Source of the DNA: an uncultured Oscillospiraceae bacterium
Lineage (GTDB): Bacteria; Bacillota; Clostridia; Oscillospirales; Oscillospiraceae
Length of the DNA stretch: 64,000 nucleotides
Assembly (NCBI GenBank): GCA_910588135.1
Contig: CAJUOT010000006.1
Location: forward strand, 17,295 to 81,294
Direction: 5' to 3'
The stretch's first letter is position 1. Every line of letters begins with the position of its first letter. Of this stretch, positions 15,544-22,492 are shown in pieces. Under the pieces are notes generated by a model that did no database searches, was not told the DNA's origin, and saw only the letters and a program-made list of their open reading frames with translations. The position numbers were made by a program, and so were the translations under genes.

Positions 15544-17898
15544 ATGATACGTCCGCTTGTTTTGGCCGCCGCCTCCCCCGCCCCGGAGGAGAGCGCCCCG
15601 CTCACCCTCCAGGGGGCCTGGGACGCCGTGGCGTACGGCGTCACCTGGTTTTTCGGCAACCTGTCCCCCGCCTTCGCCTGGGCCGTGCTTGGGATCGCGG
15701 TGTGCGCCGCCTTTTTCGCCTACTACTGGCACTGCCTGCGCCCCCGGCCCCACAGCCTGGAGTGGATCGCCATGGCGGAGGAAACGGCGAAGCCCCGCCG
15801 CATGACCCTCGCCCTGCCCTGCCACCCCATGGAGCGCCGGGACATCCTGCCCCTGCTGCTGCTCACGGCGGTGTACGCCTTCACCGCCTTCTTCCGGCTG
15901 GGGGATTTCAGCGTCCCCCAGAACCCGGTCAAATTCCAGCAGGGGGACCGGGTGGAATTCTCCTACGACCAGCCGGTGACCGTGGACCGGCTGTCCTTCT
16001 ACACCTCTCTGGGCACCGGGTACTACACCCTGGAGTGGGAGGACGAGGCCGGAAACTGGCAGGGCGTCAAGCTGGACCAGCCCTACAACTCCCTGTTCAA
16101 GTGGCGCGCCCTGGATCTTGCGCGGGTGGACCGGGAGGGCCTGGAAATCAGCGCGGAGAACAAAAACGAGGGCGCGGCCCCTGTGGGCGCGGTCACCGCC
16201 TCCCGGTTCCGCCTCACCGCCTCCAGCGCCCCCCGGGAGGAGGGGCTGTGGCTTTCCGAACTGGCCCTGTGGTCAAGCCAGCGCTCCACCCCCCAGAGCG
16301 GCGGGAAGGTGGCGGTTCAGCTCCAGTCCCTGCCCGTCCCGGACCATGTGAACGGGGACGGCGCCGCCCTGTTTGACGAGCACCGGCTCTGGGAGCTCAA
16401 ATCCACCTACATGAACTCGTCCTATTTCGACGAGATCTACCACCCCCGCACCGCCTACGAGCACCTGAACAACATCTATCCCTATGAGGTGTCCCACCCG
16501 CCCCTGGGCAAGCTGATTTTGTCCCTGGGCATCATGATGTTCGGCATGGCCCCCTTTGGCTGGCGGTTCATGGGCGCCCTGTTCGGCGTGCTGATGGTGC
16601 CGGTGCTGTACGTGTTCCTCAAGAACCTGTTTGGCAAAACCCCGGTGGCCCTGTGCGGCGCGGCGCTGTTCACCTTCGACTTCATGCATCTGGTGCAGAC
16701 CCGCATCGCCACCATCGACACCTACGGCGTGTTCTTCATCCTGGTGTCCTACTACTTCCTGTACCGCTGGCTGGCCGTCCCGGCGGGGAAGGCGCTGCGG
16801 CACTATGTCCTGCCCCTGTTTCTCAGCGGCCTGTTCTGGGGGATCGGCTGCGCCTCCAAGTGGACGGTGGTGTACGCCGGGGCGGGGCTGGCGCTGCTGT
16901 GGCTGCTGGGGATGATTTTCAGAGCCGGGGACTGGCGGGAGGCGGAAAACCGCGCCCGGCTGGAGTCCGCCCCCCCGGAGCTCCGCCAGGAGGTGGCCGA
17001 GGCCATGTTCCAGGAGGCCCCGCCCCCCTGGGAGCGGCCCCAGGTGCCCTCCTTCGCCGCCCACGTGTGGGGCACCATCGGCCTCTCCGTTCTATTCTTT
17101 GTCCTGATTCCAATTTGTGTTTACACCATGTCCTACTTCCCCTACGCCGCGGCAAAGGGCAGCAGCGCCGGCTTTTTCGGGATGGCCGCCCAGTCGTTCA
17201 CCTGGCTGTTTGACTGTCTGCCCCAGCACCTGGACAAGCTCCCCGCCCACATGGAGCAGCTGGCCCAGACCATGGCGGCGGAGGGCAAAGCCCCCGGCCT
17301 GCTGGACCGGATCGGCGGCTTCTTCCAGGTCATCCCCTCCGACAGCTCCCACCCGGTGGATATCATGCTGAAAAACCAGCATTTCATGCTCACCTACCAC
17401 CAGGGCGTCCACACCCCCCACCCCTACGAGTCCTACTGGTACCAGTGGATCTTCGACGGCCGGCCCATCCTCTATTACCGCGACCTGGATGTGCCCGGAA
17501 TGAAGAGCCTGTTCGCCTCCTTCAACAACCCGCTGGTGTCCTGGGCGGGGCTGGCGGCCTTTTTCGGCGTGGCCGTTCAGACGGTGCGGCGGAAATGCGG
17601 CAGGGGGCTGTTCATCCTCGTGGCCGTCCTGTCCCAGTTCGTGCCCTGGCTGCCCATCGGGCGCGTCCTGTTCGCCTACCACTATTTCCCCACGGTGCTG
17701 TTTTTATGCTTTGCCATTGCCTACCTGATGGACGGCATGATGGAGCGGAAACGGAAGGGATACCGGCTGGCGGTGTACGGCTTCACCGGCTGCGCCGCGG
17801 CGCTGTACGCCATTTTTTATCCGGAGCTCATCGGCCTCTACGTGCCCACCTGGTATGCCCAGTATTTCCTGCGGTGGTTCCCGTCATGGCCGCTGTAG
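15544..17898 (+). CDS. PMT/GT39-family protein mannosyltransferase-like glycosyltransferase
   Basis: A 784-residue multi-pass membrane protein of the dolichyl-phosphate-mannose protein mannosyltransferase type. After one N-terminal helix and a second near residue 105, residues about 120-250 form a soluble beta-rich insert. The signature loop YFDEIYHPRTAYEHL near 295-310 (with the catalytic Asp-Glu) and HPPLGK near 320 follow, then about ten helices. Family members transfer mannose from a polyprenyl phosphate to extracellular protein Ser/Thr. In this bacterium a target could be the S-layer proteins. The ATG at 15544 is behind GGAGG; the upstream in-frame start lies within the operator region. 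A soluble insert between helices is less usual for the family. Confidence 0.88.
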   Translation: MIRPLVLAAASPAPEESAPLTLQGAWDAVAYGVTWFFGNLSPAFAWAVLGIAVCAAFFAYYWHCLRPRPHSLEWIAMAEETAKPRRMTLALPCHPMERRDILPLLLLTAVYAFTAFFRLGDFSVPQNPVKFQQGDRVEFSYDQPVTVDRLSFYTSLGTGYYTLEWEDEAGNWQGVKLDQPYNSLFKWRALDLARVDREGLEISAENKNEGAAPVGAVTASRFRLTASSAPREEGLWLSELALWSSQRSTPQSGGKVAVQLQSLPVPDHVNGDGAALFDEHRLWELKSTYMNSSYFDEIYHPRTAYEHLNNIYPYEVSHPPLGKLILSLGIMMFGMAPFGWRFMGALFGVLMVPVLYVFLKNLFGKTPVALCGAALFTFDFMHLVQTRIATIDTYGVFFILVSYYFLYRWLAVPAGKALRHYVLPLFLSGLFWGIGCASKWTVVYAGAGLALLWLLGMIFRAGDWREAENRARLESAPPELRQEVAEAMFQEAPPPWERPQVPSFAAHVWGTIGLSVLFFVLIPICVYTMSYFPYAAAKGSSAGFFGMAAQSFTWLFDCLPQHLDKLPAHMEQLAQTMAAEGKAPGLLDRIGGFFQVIPSDSSHPVDIMLKNQHFMLTYHQGVHTPHPYESYWYQWIFDGRPILYYRDLDVPGMKSLFASFNNPLVSWAGLAAFFGVAVQTVRRKCGRGLFILVAVLSQFVPWLPIGRVLFAYHYFPTVLFLCFAIAYLMDGMMERKRKGYRLAVYGFTGCAAALYAIFYPELIGLYVPTWYAQYFLRWFPSWPL

Positions 17899-17924
17899 AC
17901 GCAAGCTCCACATCCCTCGCCAAG

Positions 17925-18045
17925 CCCTCCCCCCACAGGGGGGAGGGTGTCAGCCGCAGGCTGACGGGTGAGGGGGGCCCAAGGGAATGCCCATCCCCTC
18001 ATCCGCCACGGCTTCGCCGTGCCACCTTCCCCCGCAGGGGGAAGG
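17925..18045. repeat. Five-hairpin foldback repeat, copy A
   Basis: About 121 bp made of successive inverted repeats: CCCTCCCCCC/GGGGGGAGGG (17925-17947), GTCAGCC/GGCTGAC (17949-17965), a wide stem TGAGGGG/CCCCTCA (17969-18001) around a short linker, CACGGC/GCCGTG (18007-18021) and CCTTCCCCC/GGGGGAAGG (18025-18045). The same order of elements, with different stem sequences, recurs at 53180-53306. The copy lies in the spacer between the mannosyltransferase and PHP genes. Confidence 0.85.
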
Positions 18046-18073
18046 CTATTCTGCGATTCAAGGTGATCTTAAA

Positions 18074-18889
18074 ATGTACCTATGCGACATCCACAGCCAC
18101 ACAAAAATCTCCCACGACAGCCGGGCGGAGCTGAGCGACACCGCCCGGGCCGCCGTCGCCGCCGGCCTGAACGAGTTGTGCGTCACCGACCACTGCGACC
18201 TGCTGGACCTGGACGGGAACCCCCGCGCCTCCTTCGACTGGCCCGCCGCCAAGGCGCAGTACCGCGCCGTCAAAGGGGCACTGGGCGGCAAGCTCACCCT
18301 GCGCCTGGGGCTGGAGCTGGGCTCCGCCCCCGCCGACCCGGAGGGGGCCCGGGCCATCCTGGCCCAGGGCGGGGAGGAGCTGGACTTTGTGCTGGGCTCC
18401 CTCCACAACTGGATCGGCATCCAGGGCGGGCGCGACCTGTACTACTCCGATTTCCACGATGACCCCGCCCTGGCCCGTCTGGCCATGGAGAGCACCCTGG
18501 CCCACACCTGGTCGCTGGTGCGGGACTGTCCCGACTGCTACGACAGCCTCGCCCACATCGTCTACCCCCTGCGCTACATCCGCCGGGACGGGGTGGAGCT
18601 GTCCATCGCCCAGTACGAGGAGCAGGTGCGGGCGGTCTTCACCGAGGTGGCCCGCACCGGCCACGCCATGGAGGTCAACGTCTGCCGGGGGGAGGACCTG
18701 GATTCTTGGCCCCCGCTGCTGCGCTGGTTCCGCGAGTGCGGCGGGGAGCTGGTCACCGTGGGCGCGGACGCCCACCGCCCCCAGGACGTGGGCAAGGGCA
18801 TCCCCCAGGCCCTGGAGATGATACAAGCGGCCGGCTTCGGCTGTGTCACCACCTATGAGCGCCGCAAGCCGGTGCTCCACAGGCTGTAA
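18074..18889 (+). CDS. PHP-domain phosphatase, histidinol-phosphatase-like
   Basis: A 271-residue PHP-fold metallophosphoesterase of the HisJ/HisK group. Metal ligands are visible in order: DIHSHTKISHDS near residues 5-16, TDHCD near 40, GLELGS near 80, GSLHN near 108, the DSLAHIVYPLRY stretch near 155-166, EVNVCRG near 200 and GADAHRP near 230. Family members dephosphorylate histidinol phosphate in histidine synthesis, but no his gene is adjacent, so a different phosphate ester is possible. The ATG at 18074 is 6-10 bases after AAGGTGA; the earlier in-frame ATG lies in the repeat element. Confidence 0.83.
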   Translation: MYLCDIHSHTKISHDSRAELSDTARAAVAAGLNELCVTDHCDLLDLDGNPRASFDWPAAKAQYRAVKGALGGKLTLRLGLELGSAPADPEGARAILAQGGEELDFVLGSLHNWIGIQGGRDLYYSDFHDDPALARLAMESTLAHTWSLVRDCPDCYDSLAHIVYPLRYIRRDGVELSIAQYEEQVRAVFTEVARTGHAMEVNVCRGEDLDSWPPLLRWFRECGGELVTVGADAHRPQDVGKGIPQALEMIQAAGFGCVTTYERRKPVLHRL

Positions 18890-18900
18890 AACAAAACAAA

Positions 18901-18916
18901 TGTTTCACGTGAAACA
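18901..18916. other. Perfect parS (ParB-binding) site
   Basis: TGTTTCACGTGAAACA is identical over all 16 bases to the bacterial parS consensus recognised by ParB/Spo0J. It lies in the 42-base spacer between the PHP phosphatase stop and the rpiB start, just upstream of the rpiB ribosome-binding site. parS sites cluster near the replication origin in Firmicutes. Confidence 0.95.
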
Positions 18917-18931
18917 ATGGGAGGATGCGTA

Positions 18932-19372
18932 ATGAAGATTTCCATCGCCTGCGACCACGGGGCCTACGAGCTGAAGGAGCGGCTCAAGGCCCATCTGCTC
19001 CAGCAGGGGCACGAGGTCATTGACTGCGGCACAAACAGTACGGACAGCTGCGACTACCCCGACTACGCCCGCCCCGCCGCCCAGCTGGTGGCGGACGGGA
19101 CCTGTGAGCGGGGGGTGGTGCTGTGCACCACCGGCATCGGCGTGAGCATGGCGGCAAACAAGGTGAAGGGGGTGCGCTGCGCCCTGTGCCACGAGCCCCT
19201 GTCCGCCGAGATGACCCGCCGCCACAACGACGCCAACGTGCTGGCCATGGGGGCGGGGGTCACCGGGGCCAATCTGGCCGAGCGGATTCTGGACGTGTTT
19301 TTGTCCACGGAGTTCGAGGGCGGCCGCCACCGGCGCCGGGTGGACAAGATCATGGAGATCGAGCGGGGGTGA
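18932..19372 (+). CDS. rpiB: Ribose-5-phosphate isomerase B (RpiB/LacAB family)
   Basis: A 146-residue enzyme interconverting ribose 5-phosphate and ribulose 5-phosphate in the pentose phosphate pathway. Signature features are ACDHGAYELKE at residues 6-16, the catalytic Cys in LCTTGIGVSMAANK near 66-79 and the RRHNDANVLAMG stretch near 95-106. The ATG at 18932 was chosen over the in-frame ATG at 18917 because GGGAGG lies 7 bases before it. The perfect parS site ends 15 bases upstream. A promoter for the next gene follows the stop. Confidence 0.95.
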   Translation: MKISIACDHGAYELKERLKAHLLQQGHEVIDCGTNSTDSCDYPDYARPAAQLVADGTCERGVVLCTTGIGVSMAANKVKGVRCALCHEPLSAEMTRRHNDANVLAMGAGVTGANLAERILDVFLSTEFEGGRHRRRVDKIMEIERG

Positions 19373-19397
19373 GGGCCCGCTTCCGGCACGAAACGTC

Positions 19398-19426
19398 TTG
19401 CGTTTGGGAACCGGGTAAGATATAAT
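19398..19426 (+). promoter_or_regulatory. Promoter of the SLH gene at 19474
   Basis: TTGCGT (19398-19403) and a perfect TATAAT (19421-19426) are separated by 17 bp, 48 bases before the GTG start. Confidence 0.8.
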
Positions 19427-19473
19427 TACGAAAGCAGAACTTCGGGCAAAAATAACGGGAAGAAGGAATCAAC

Positions 19474-20799
19474 GTGAAAAAAAGACTGATCCCCCTGCTC
19501 CTGGCGCTGGCCATGGCGCTGCCCCTGGCCGTCCCGGCCTTCGCGGTGGTTGAGGACCCCGACTCCGGCAGCCTGACGGTGGATTTGACCGGGGTGACGG
19601 GGGAGGGAGGGCCGGTGCATCTCCCCGAAGACAGGTCTTTCAAGGTGAGGGATTTTACGGACTCTGATCCGAAGGGGGAGGAGTTACATCTTCGCGACGG
19701 TTCGCTTGGTGAAAATGCCGGCACATTCATTTTACGTAAGCTGGACTATCAGGACGCCACGAGAACCCTCGGGGCGCTCACCCTCCCCCAGGGCAAGCAG
19801 TTCGTCTGGAAGGGCGTGTGTCCCACAGACGACCCCATGGGTATCCGGTTCACGGTTTATGCCGACCCGGACGGCGACGGCGTCTATGACCAGCAGGTCG
19901 TAAACAATGTACAGTACAGCTATCAGAAACATGGTTATCGTACCGTGGCCTATTCCGGGCCGAACGGGGACGGCAGTTATACCCACAAGCTGGTGGATGC
20001 TGATCCGGAAAAGGGCCTGACCTATGTACCCTATGACAAGGAACGTTTCTATCTCTCTTCGGCGCGCTACTCCAACTGGGCGCCCTCCAGCTTTTGCGCC
20101 AACGGCATCGGTATCCAGACCGTCAAGGCCGAGGACGGCAGTTTGACCATCACCGTGGACAGCGACAGCGTGTACGACGTGTTTGGATGCGACACGCTCC
20201 TGGATTGGGGATTTTTCGGCCCAATCCAGGAGCGTGAGGACGGCACGGGCATTTCGCACTGCTTGGCCAACGGCACCCTGCTGGTCACCCGGGATATCCC
20301 CTCCTTCACCGACACCCCTAGCTGGTGCGAACAGGAAGCCGCCTGGGCCGCCCAGAAGGGCATCACCAAGGGCTACGGCAGCAAGGACAAATTCGCCCCC
20401 GGCGTGGAGTGCTCCCAGGTGGAGATTCTGACCTTCCTGTGGCGGGCCGCCGACGAGCCCGAGGCTAAGGAGAAGGCCCCCGTCACCGTGGCGTCCTGGT
20501 ATCAGGACGCGGTGGACTGGGCCTATGGGGAGGGCTACATCGGCGACGACTTCCAGGCCGACGCCCCCTGCACCCGCGCCCAGGCGGTGAGCTATATCTG
20601 GAAGGCCCTGGGCGAAAAAAAGGCCGGAAAGCCGGCCGGCTTCCCCGATGTGGCGGAGGGCGCCCCCTACGCCGCCGCGGCCGACTGGGCTTACGAGGTG
20701 GGCGTCATCAAGAGCTACGGCGGAACCGGCGGCTTCGCCCCCAGCATCGTGTGCAGCCGCGGCCAGATCGCCTGTATGCTTTACCGGGCCTACAACTGA
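19474..20799 (+). CDS. Exported SLH-domain protein
   Basis: A 441-residue surface protein starting with GTG behind an AGAAGGA site. Residues 1-24 are a signal peptide (KKRLIPLLLALAMALPLAV, cleavage near AFA-V). Residues about 25-275 form a beta-rich domain of unknown function. Three SLH repeats fill about 280-441 (WAAQKGITKGYGSKDKFAPG, WAYGEGYIGDDFQADAPCTR, WAYEVGVIKSYGGTGGFAPS), which anchor it to the wall polysaccharide. The middle domain is not recognised; it has a DADxDG-like PDGDGVYD segment near residue 132 that could bind calcium. It has its own promoter and terminator, so it is monocistronic. Confidence 0.88.
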   Translation: MKKRLIPLLLALAMALPLAVPAFAVVEDPDSGSLTVDLTGVTGEGGPVHLPEDRSFKVRDFTDSDPKGEELHLRDGSLGENAGTFILRKLDYQDATRTLGALTLPQGKQFVWKGVCPTDDPMGIRFTVYADPDGDGVYDQQVVNNVQYSYQKHGYRTVAYSGPNGDGSYTHKLVDADPEKGLTYVPYDKERFYLSSARYSNWAPSSFCANGIGIQTVKAEDGSLTITVDSDSVYDVFGCDTLLDWGFFGPIQEREDGTGISHCLANGTLLVTRDIPSFTDTPSWCEQEAAWAAQKGITKGYGSKDKFAPGVECSQVEILTFLWRAADEPEAKEKAPVTVASWYQDAVDWAYGEGYIGDDFQADAPCTRAQAVSYIWKALGEKKAGKPAGFPDVAEGAPYAAAADWAYEVGVIKSYGGTGGFAPSIVCSRGQIACMLYRAYN

Positions 20800-20808
20800 A
20801 CACACGCC

Positions 20809-20844
20809 AACAGGCCCCCGTCCGCGGACGGGGGCCTGTTTTTT
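20809..20844. terminator. Terminator after the SLH gene
   Basis: A near-perfect GC stem (AACAGGCCCCCGTCC at 20809-20823 against 20826-20840) followed by a T-run. It sits between convergent genes. Confidence 0.93.
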
Positions 20845-21440
20845 CATTCTCTCAGCAGCTTGTCCAGCTCCTCCGGCGTATACAGGGCATTGAGCGCCGC
20901 CAGCAGCGCCTTGGCGCCCATATGCTCGGGCAGGTCCAGCCGCCGGAGCAGCGCGGCCCGCCGCGCCGCCGCGTCCGGCGTCCCGGACAGGCCCAGGGCG
21001 AACAGGTCCGCCGGGGTGAGGTCCCCCGCGGGGCGGACAGGCCCGTCCCCGTCCAGCACCGTGGCCCCGGCGTTCAAAATGGCCTGCCGCAATACGTCCG
21101 GGGGCATCCCCTCCACCCCCAGCTTGCCCTCGCGGCCGGGGGCGCGCTTGCGCCGCTCCTTGCCGCACACGTCGGGCACATAGGCGTGCTTCACCTGTCC
21201 CTTGGGGATGGCCCCCTTGAGGTAGTTCCGGATGACAAACCCAGCCCCGTCCGGGTCGGTGAGGACGATGAGGCCCCGCTTTGCCGCCAGCTTCCGCAGG
21301 AACGCCAGCCGCTCCCCGTCCCGGAACACGCCGAAGCCCGCCGTCTCCAAGATCAGGGTGTCCACCACTCCGGACAGGGCGGCCTTGTCGTACCGCCCCT
21401 CCACCACCACAGCCTCCCGGATGCGCAGGGGGGCGCTCAT
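20844..21440 (-). CDS. rnmV: Ribonuclease M5-like TOPRIM protein
   Basis: A 198-residue protein. The N-terminal TOPRIM domain has the catalytic Glu in AVVVEGRYDK near residues 9-18 and the DxD in VLTDPDGAG near 58-66, as in RNase M5, which matures 5S rRNA in Firmicutes. A C-terminal DUF4093-like part follows (about 110-198). Its start overlaps the holA stop by four bases (ATGA), so translation is coupled. The longer upstream reading frame is shadow sequence over holA. No 5S gene is in this window. Confidence 0.85.
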   Translation of the reverse strand: MSAPLRIREAVVVEGRYDKAALSGVVDTLILETAGFGVFRDGERLAFLRKLAAKRGLIVLTDPDGAGFVIRNYLKGAIPKGQVKHAYVPDVCGKERRKRAPGREGKLGVEGMPPDVLRQAILNAGATVLDGDGPVRPAGDLTPADLFALGLSGTPDAAARRAALLRRLDLPEHMGAKALLAALNALYTPEELDKLLRE

Positions 21441-22492
21441 CCCGCCGCCCTCCGGCCCGAGGCCAGCTCCATCAGCAGCCCGGTGAGCAGCTCCCCCTCC
21501 TGCCCGTAGGCGGCCTTCAGGGCGATGTCCGTCTCCGCGCACCGGCGCACCGCATACCGGCACCAGGGCAGGGAGAACCCCCGGGCCGCGTCCATCAGCT
21601 TGTCCGCCGGGTAGGCGGATTTCATCCCCCACAGCTCCATCAGCTCCCCCCGGCCCTTCCCCGCGTCCAGGTACAGCCGGGCGGTGTACAGCTGGCGGAA
21701 GTACTTGCCCATGGCGGCCAGGATCATGATGGGGGCCTGCTGGCTGTGGAGCAGGTCGGCCAGCACGGACGCGGCCTTGTCGAAATCCTTGCGGGCCATG
21801 GCGTCCGTCATCTGAAACACCACCGCGTCCAGCTTGGGCACGGCCACCGCGTCCATGTCGGCGCGGGTCACCCGGGGGTGGCCGGCGTAGGCGGCGGCCT
21901 TGGCGATCTCGGAGGACAGGTCGTGCATCAGGTCGCCGCACAGGAAGATGAGATACCGGGCGTCCTCCGTGTCCACCGTCTTGCCCGCCTTCCGGAACTG
22001 GCGGCAGATCCAGTCGGTGAGGTCCCCCTGCCCCTGCCGCTGGAAGTTCACCACCGCCCCCTCCTTTTTCAGCAGGGCCGCCAGCCTGGACCGCCCGTCC
22101 GCCTTGTAGGGCAGCAGGTCGTAGACGAACACCAGGCAGCAGTAATCCGGCAGGGCGGACAGGGTGTCCAGCAGCCGCTCCCGGGGCTTCTCCCCCAGGC
22201 CGTACAGGTCGAAGTCGGTGACGATCACCAGGGTGCGCCCGCTCATCATGGGCAGGCAGTCCACGGCCTGTTCAATCCAGTCCACCGAGCAGTCCTTCCC
22301 CTGGGCGGCGTGGAGGTTGAAGTCCTCCAGCCCCTGGGGCAGCAGGGCCTGCTTCAGCCGGGCCAGATAGTAGTCCCGGAGAAACGCCTCCTCCCCGTGG
22401 AAGAGGTAGAGCTTCCGGGGCGCGCCCTCCTGGATGGCCCGCTTCAGCTCCCGCATGGCGGTGTTGTCCACCTTATCCCGTTTTGGCGGCAT
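21437..22492 (-). CDS. holA: DNA polymerase III subunit delta
   Basis: A 351-residue clamp-loader subunit. The N-terminal domain carries KLYLFHGEEAFLRDYY near residues 25-40 and VIVTDFDLYG near 95-104, followed by the helical lid and collar regions typical of HolA, including the AKAAAYAGHPRVTRADMDAV stretch. It opens the beta clamp during loading. The ATG at 22492 follows a purine-rich GAAAGGGGG site. The gene overlaps comEC by 20 bases upstream and the RNase M5 gene by four bases downstream, so the three form a tight comEC-holA-rnmV operon, a common clostridial order for the first two. Confidence 0.93.
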   Translation of the reverse strand: MPPKRDKVDNTAMRELKRAIQEGAPRKLYLFHGEEAFLRDYYLARLKQALLPQGLEDFNLHAAQGKDCSVDWIEQAVDCLPMMSGRTLVIVTDFDLYGLGEKPRERLLDTLSALPDYCCLVFVYDLLPYKADGRSRLAALLKKEGAVVNFQRQGQGDLTDWICRQFRKAGKTVDTEDARYLIFLCGDLMHDLSSEIAKAAAYAGHPRVTRADMDAVAVPKLDAVVFQMTDAMARKDFDKAASVLADLLHSQQAPIMILAAMGKYFRQLYTARLYLDAGKGRGELMELWGMKSAYPADKLMDAARGFSLPWCRYAVRRCAETDIALKAAYGQEGELLTGLLMELASGRRAAG

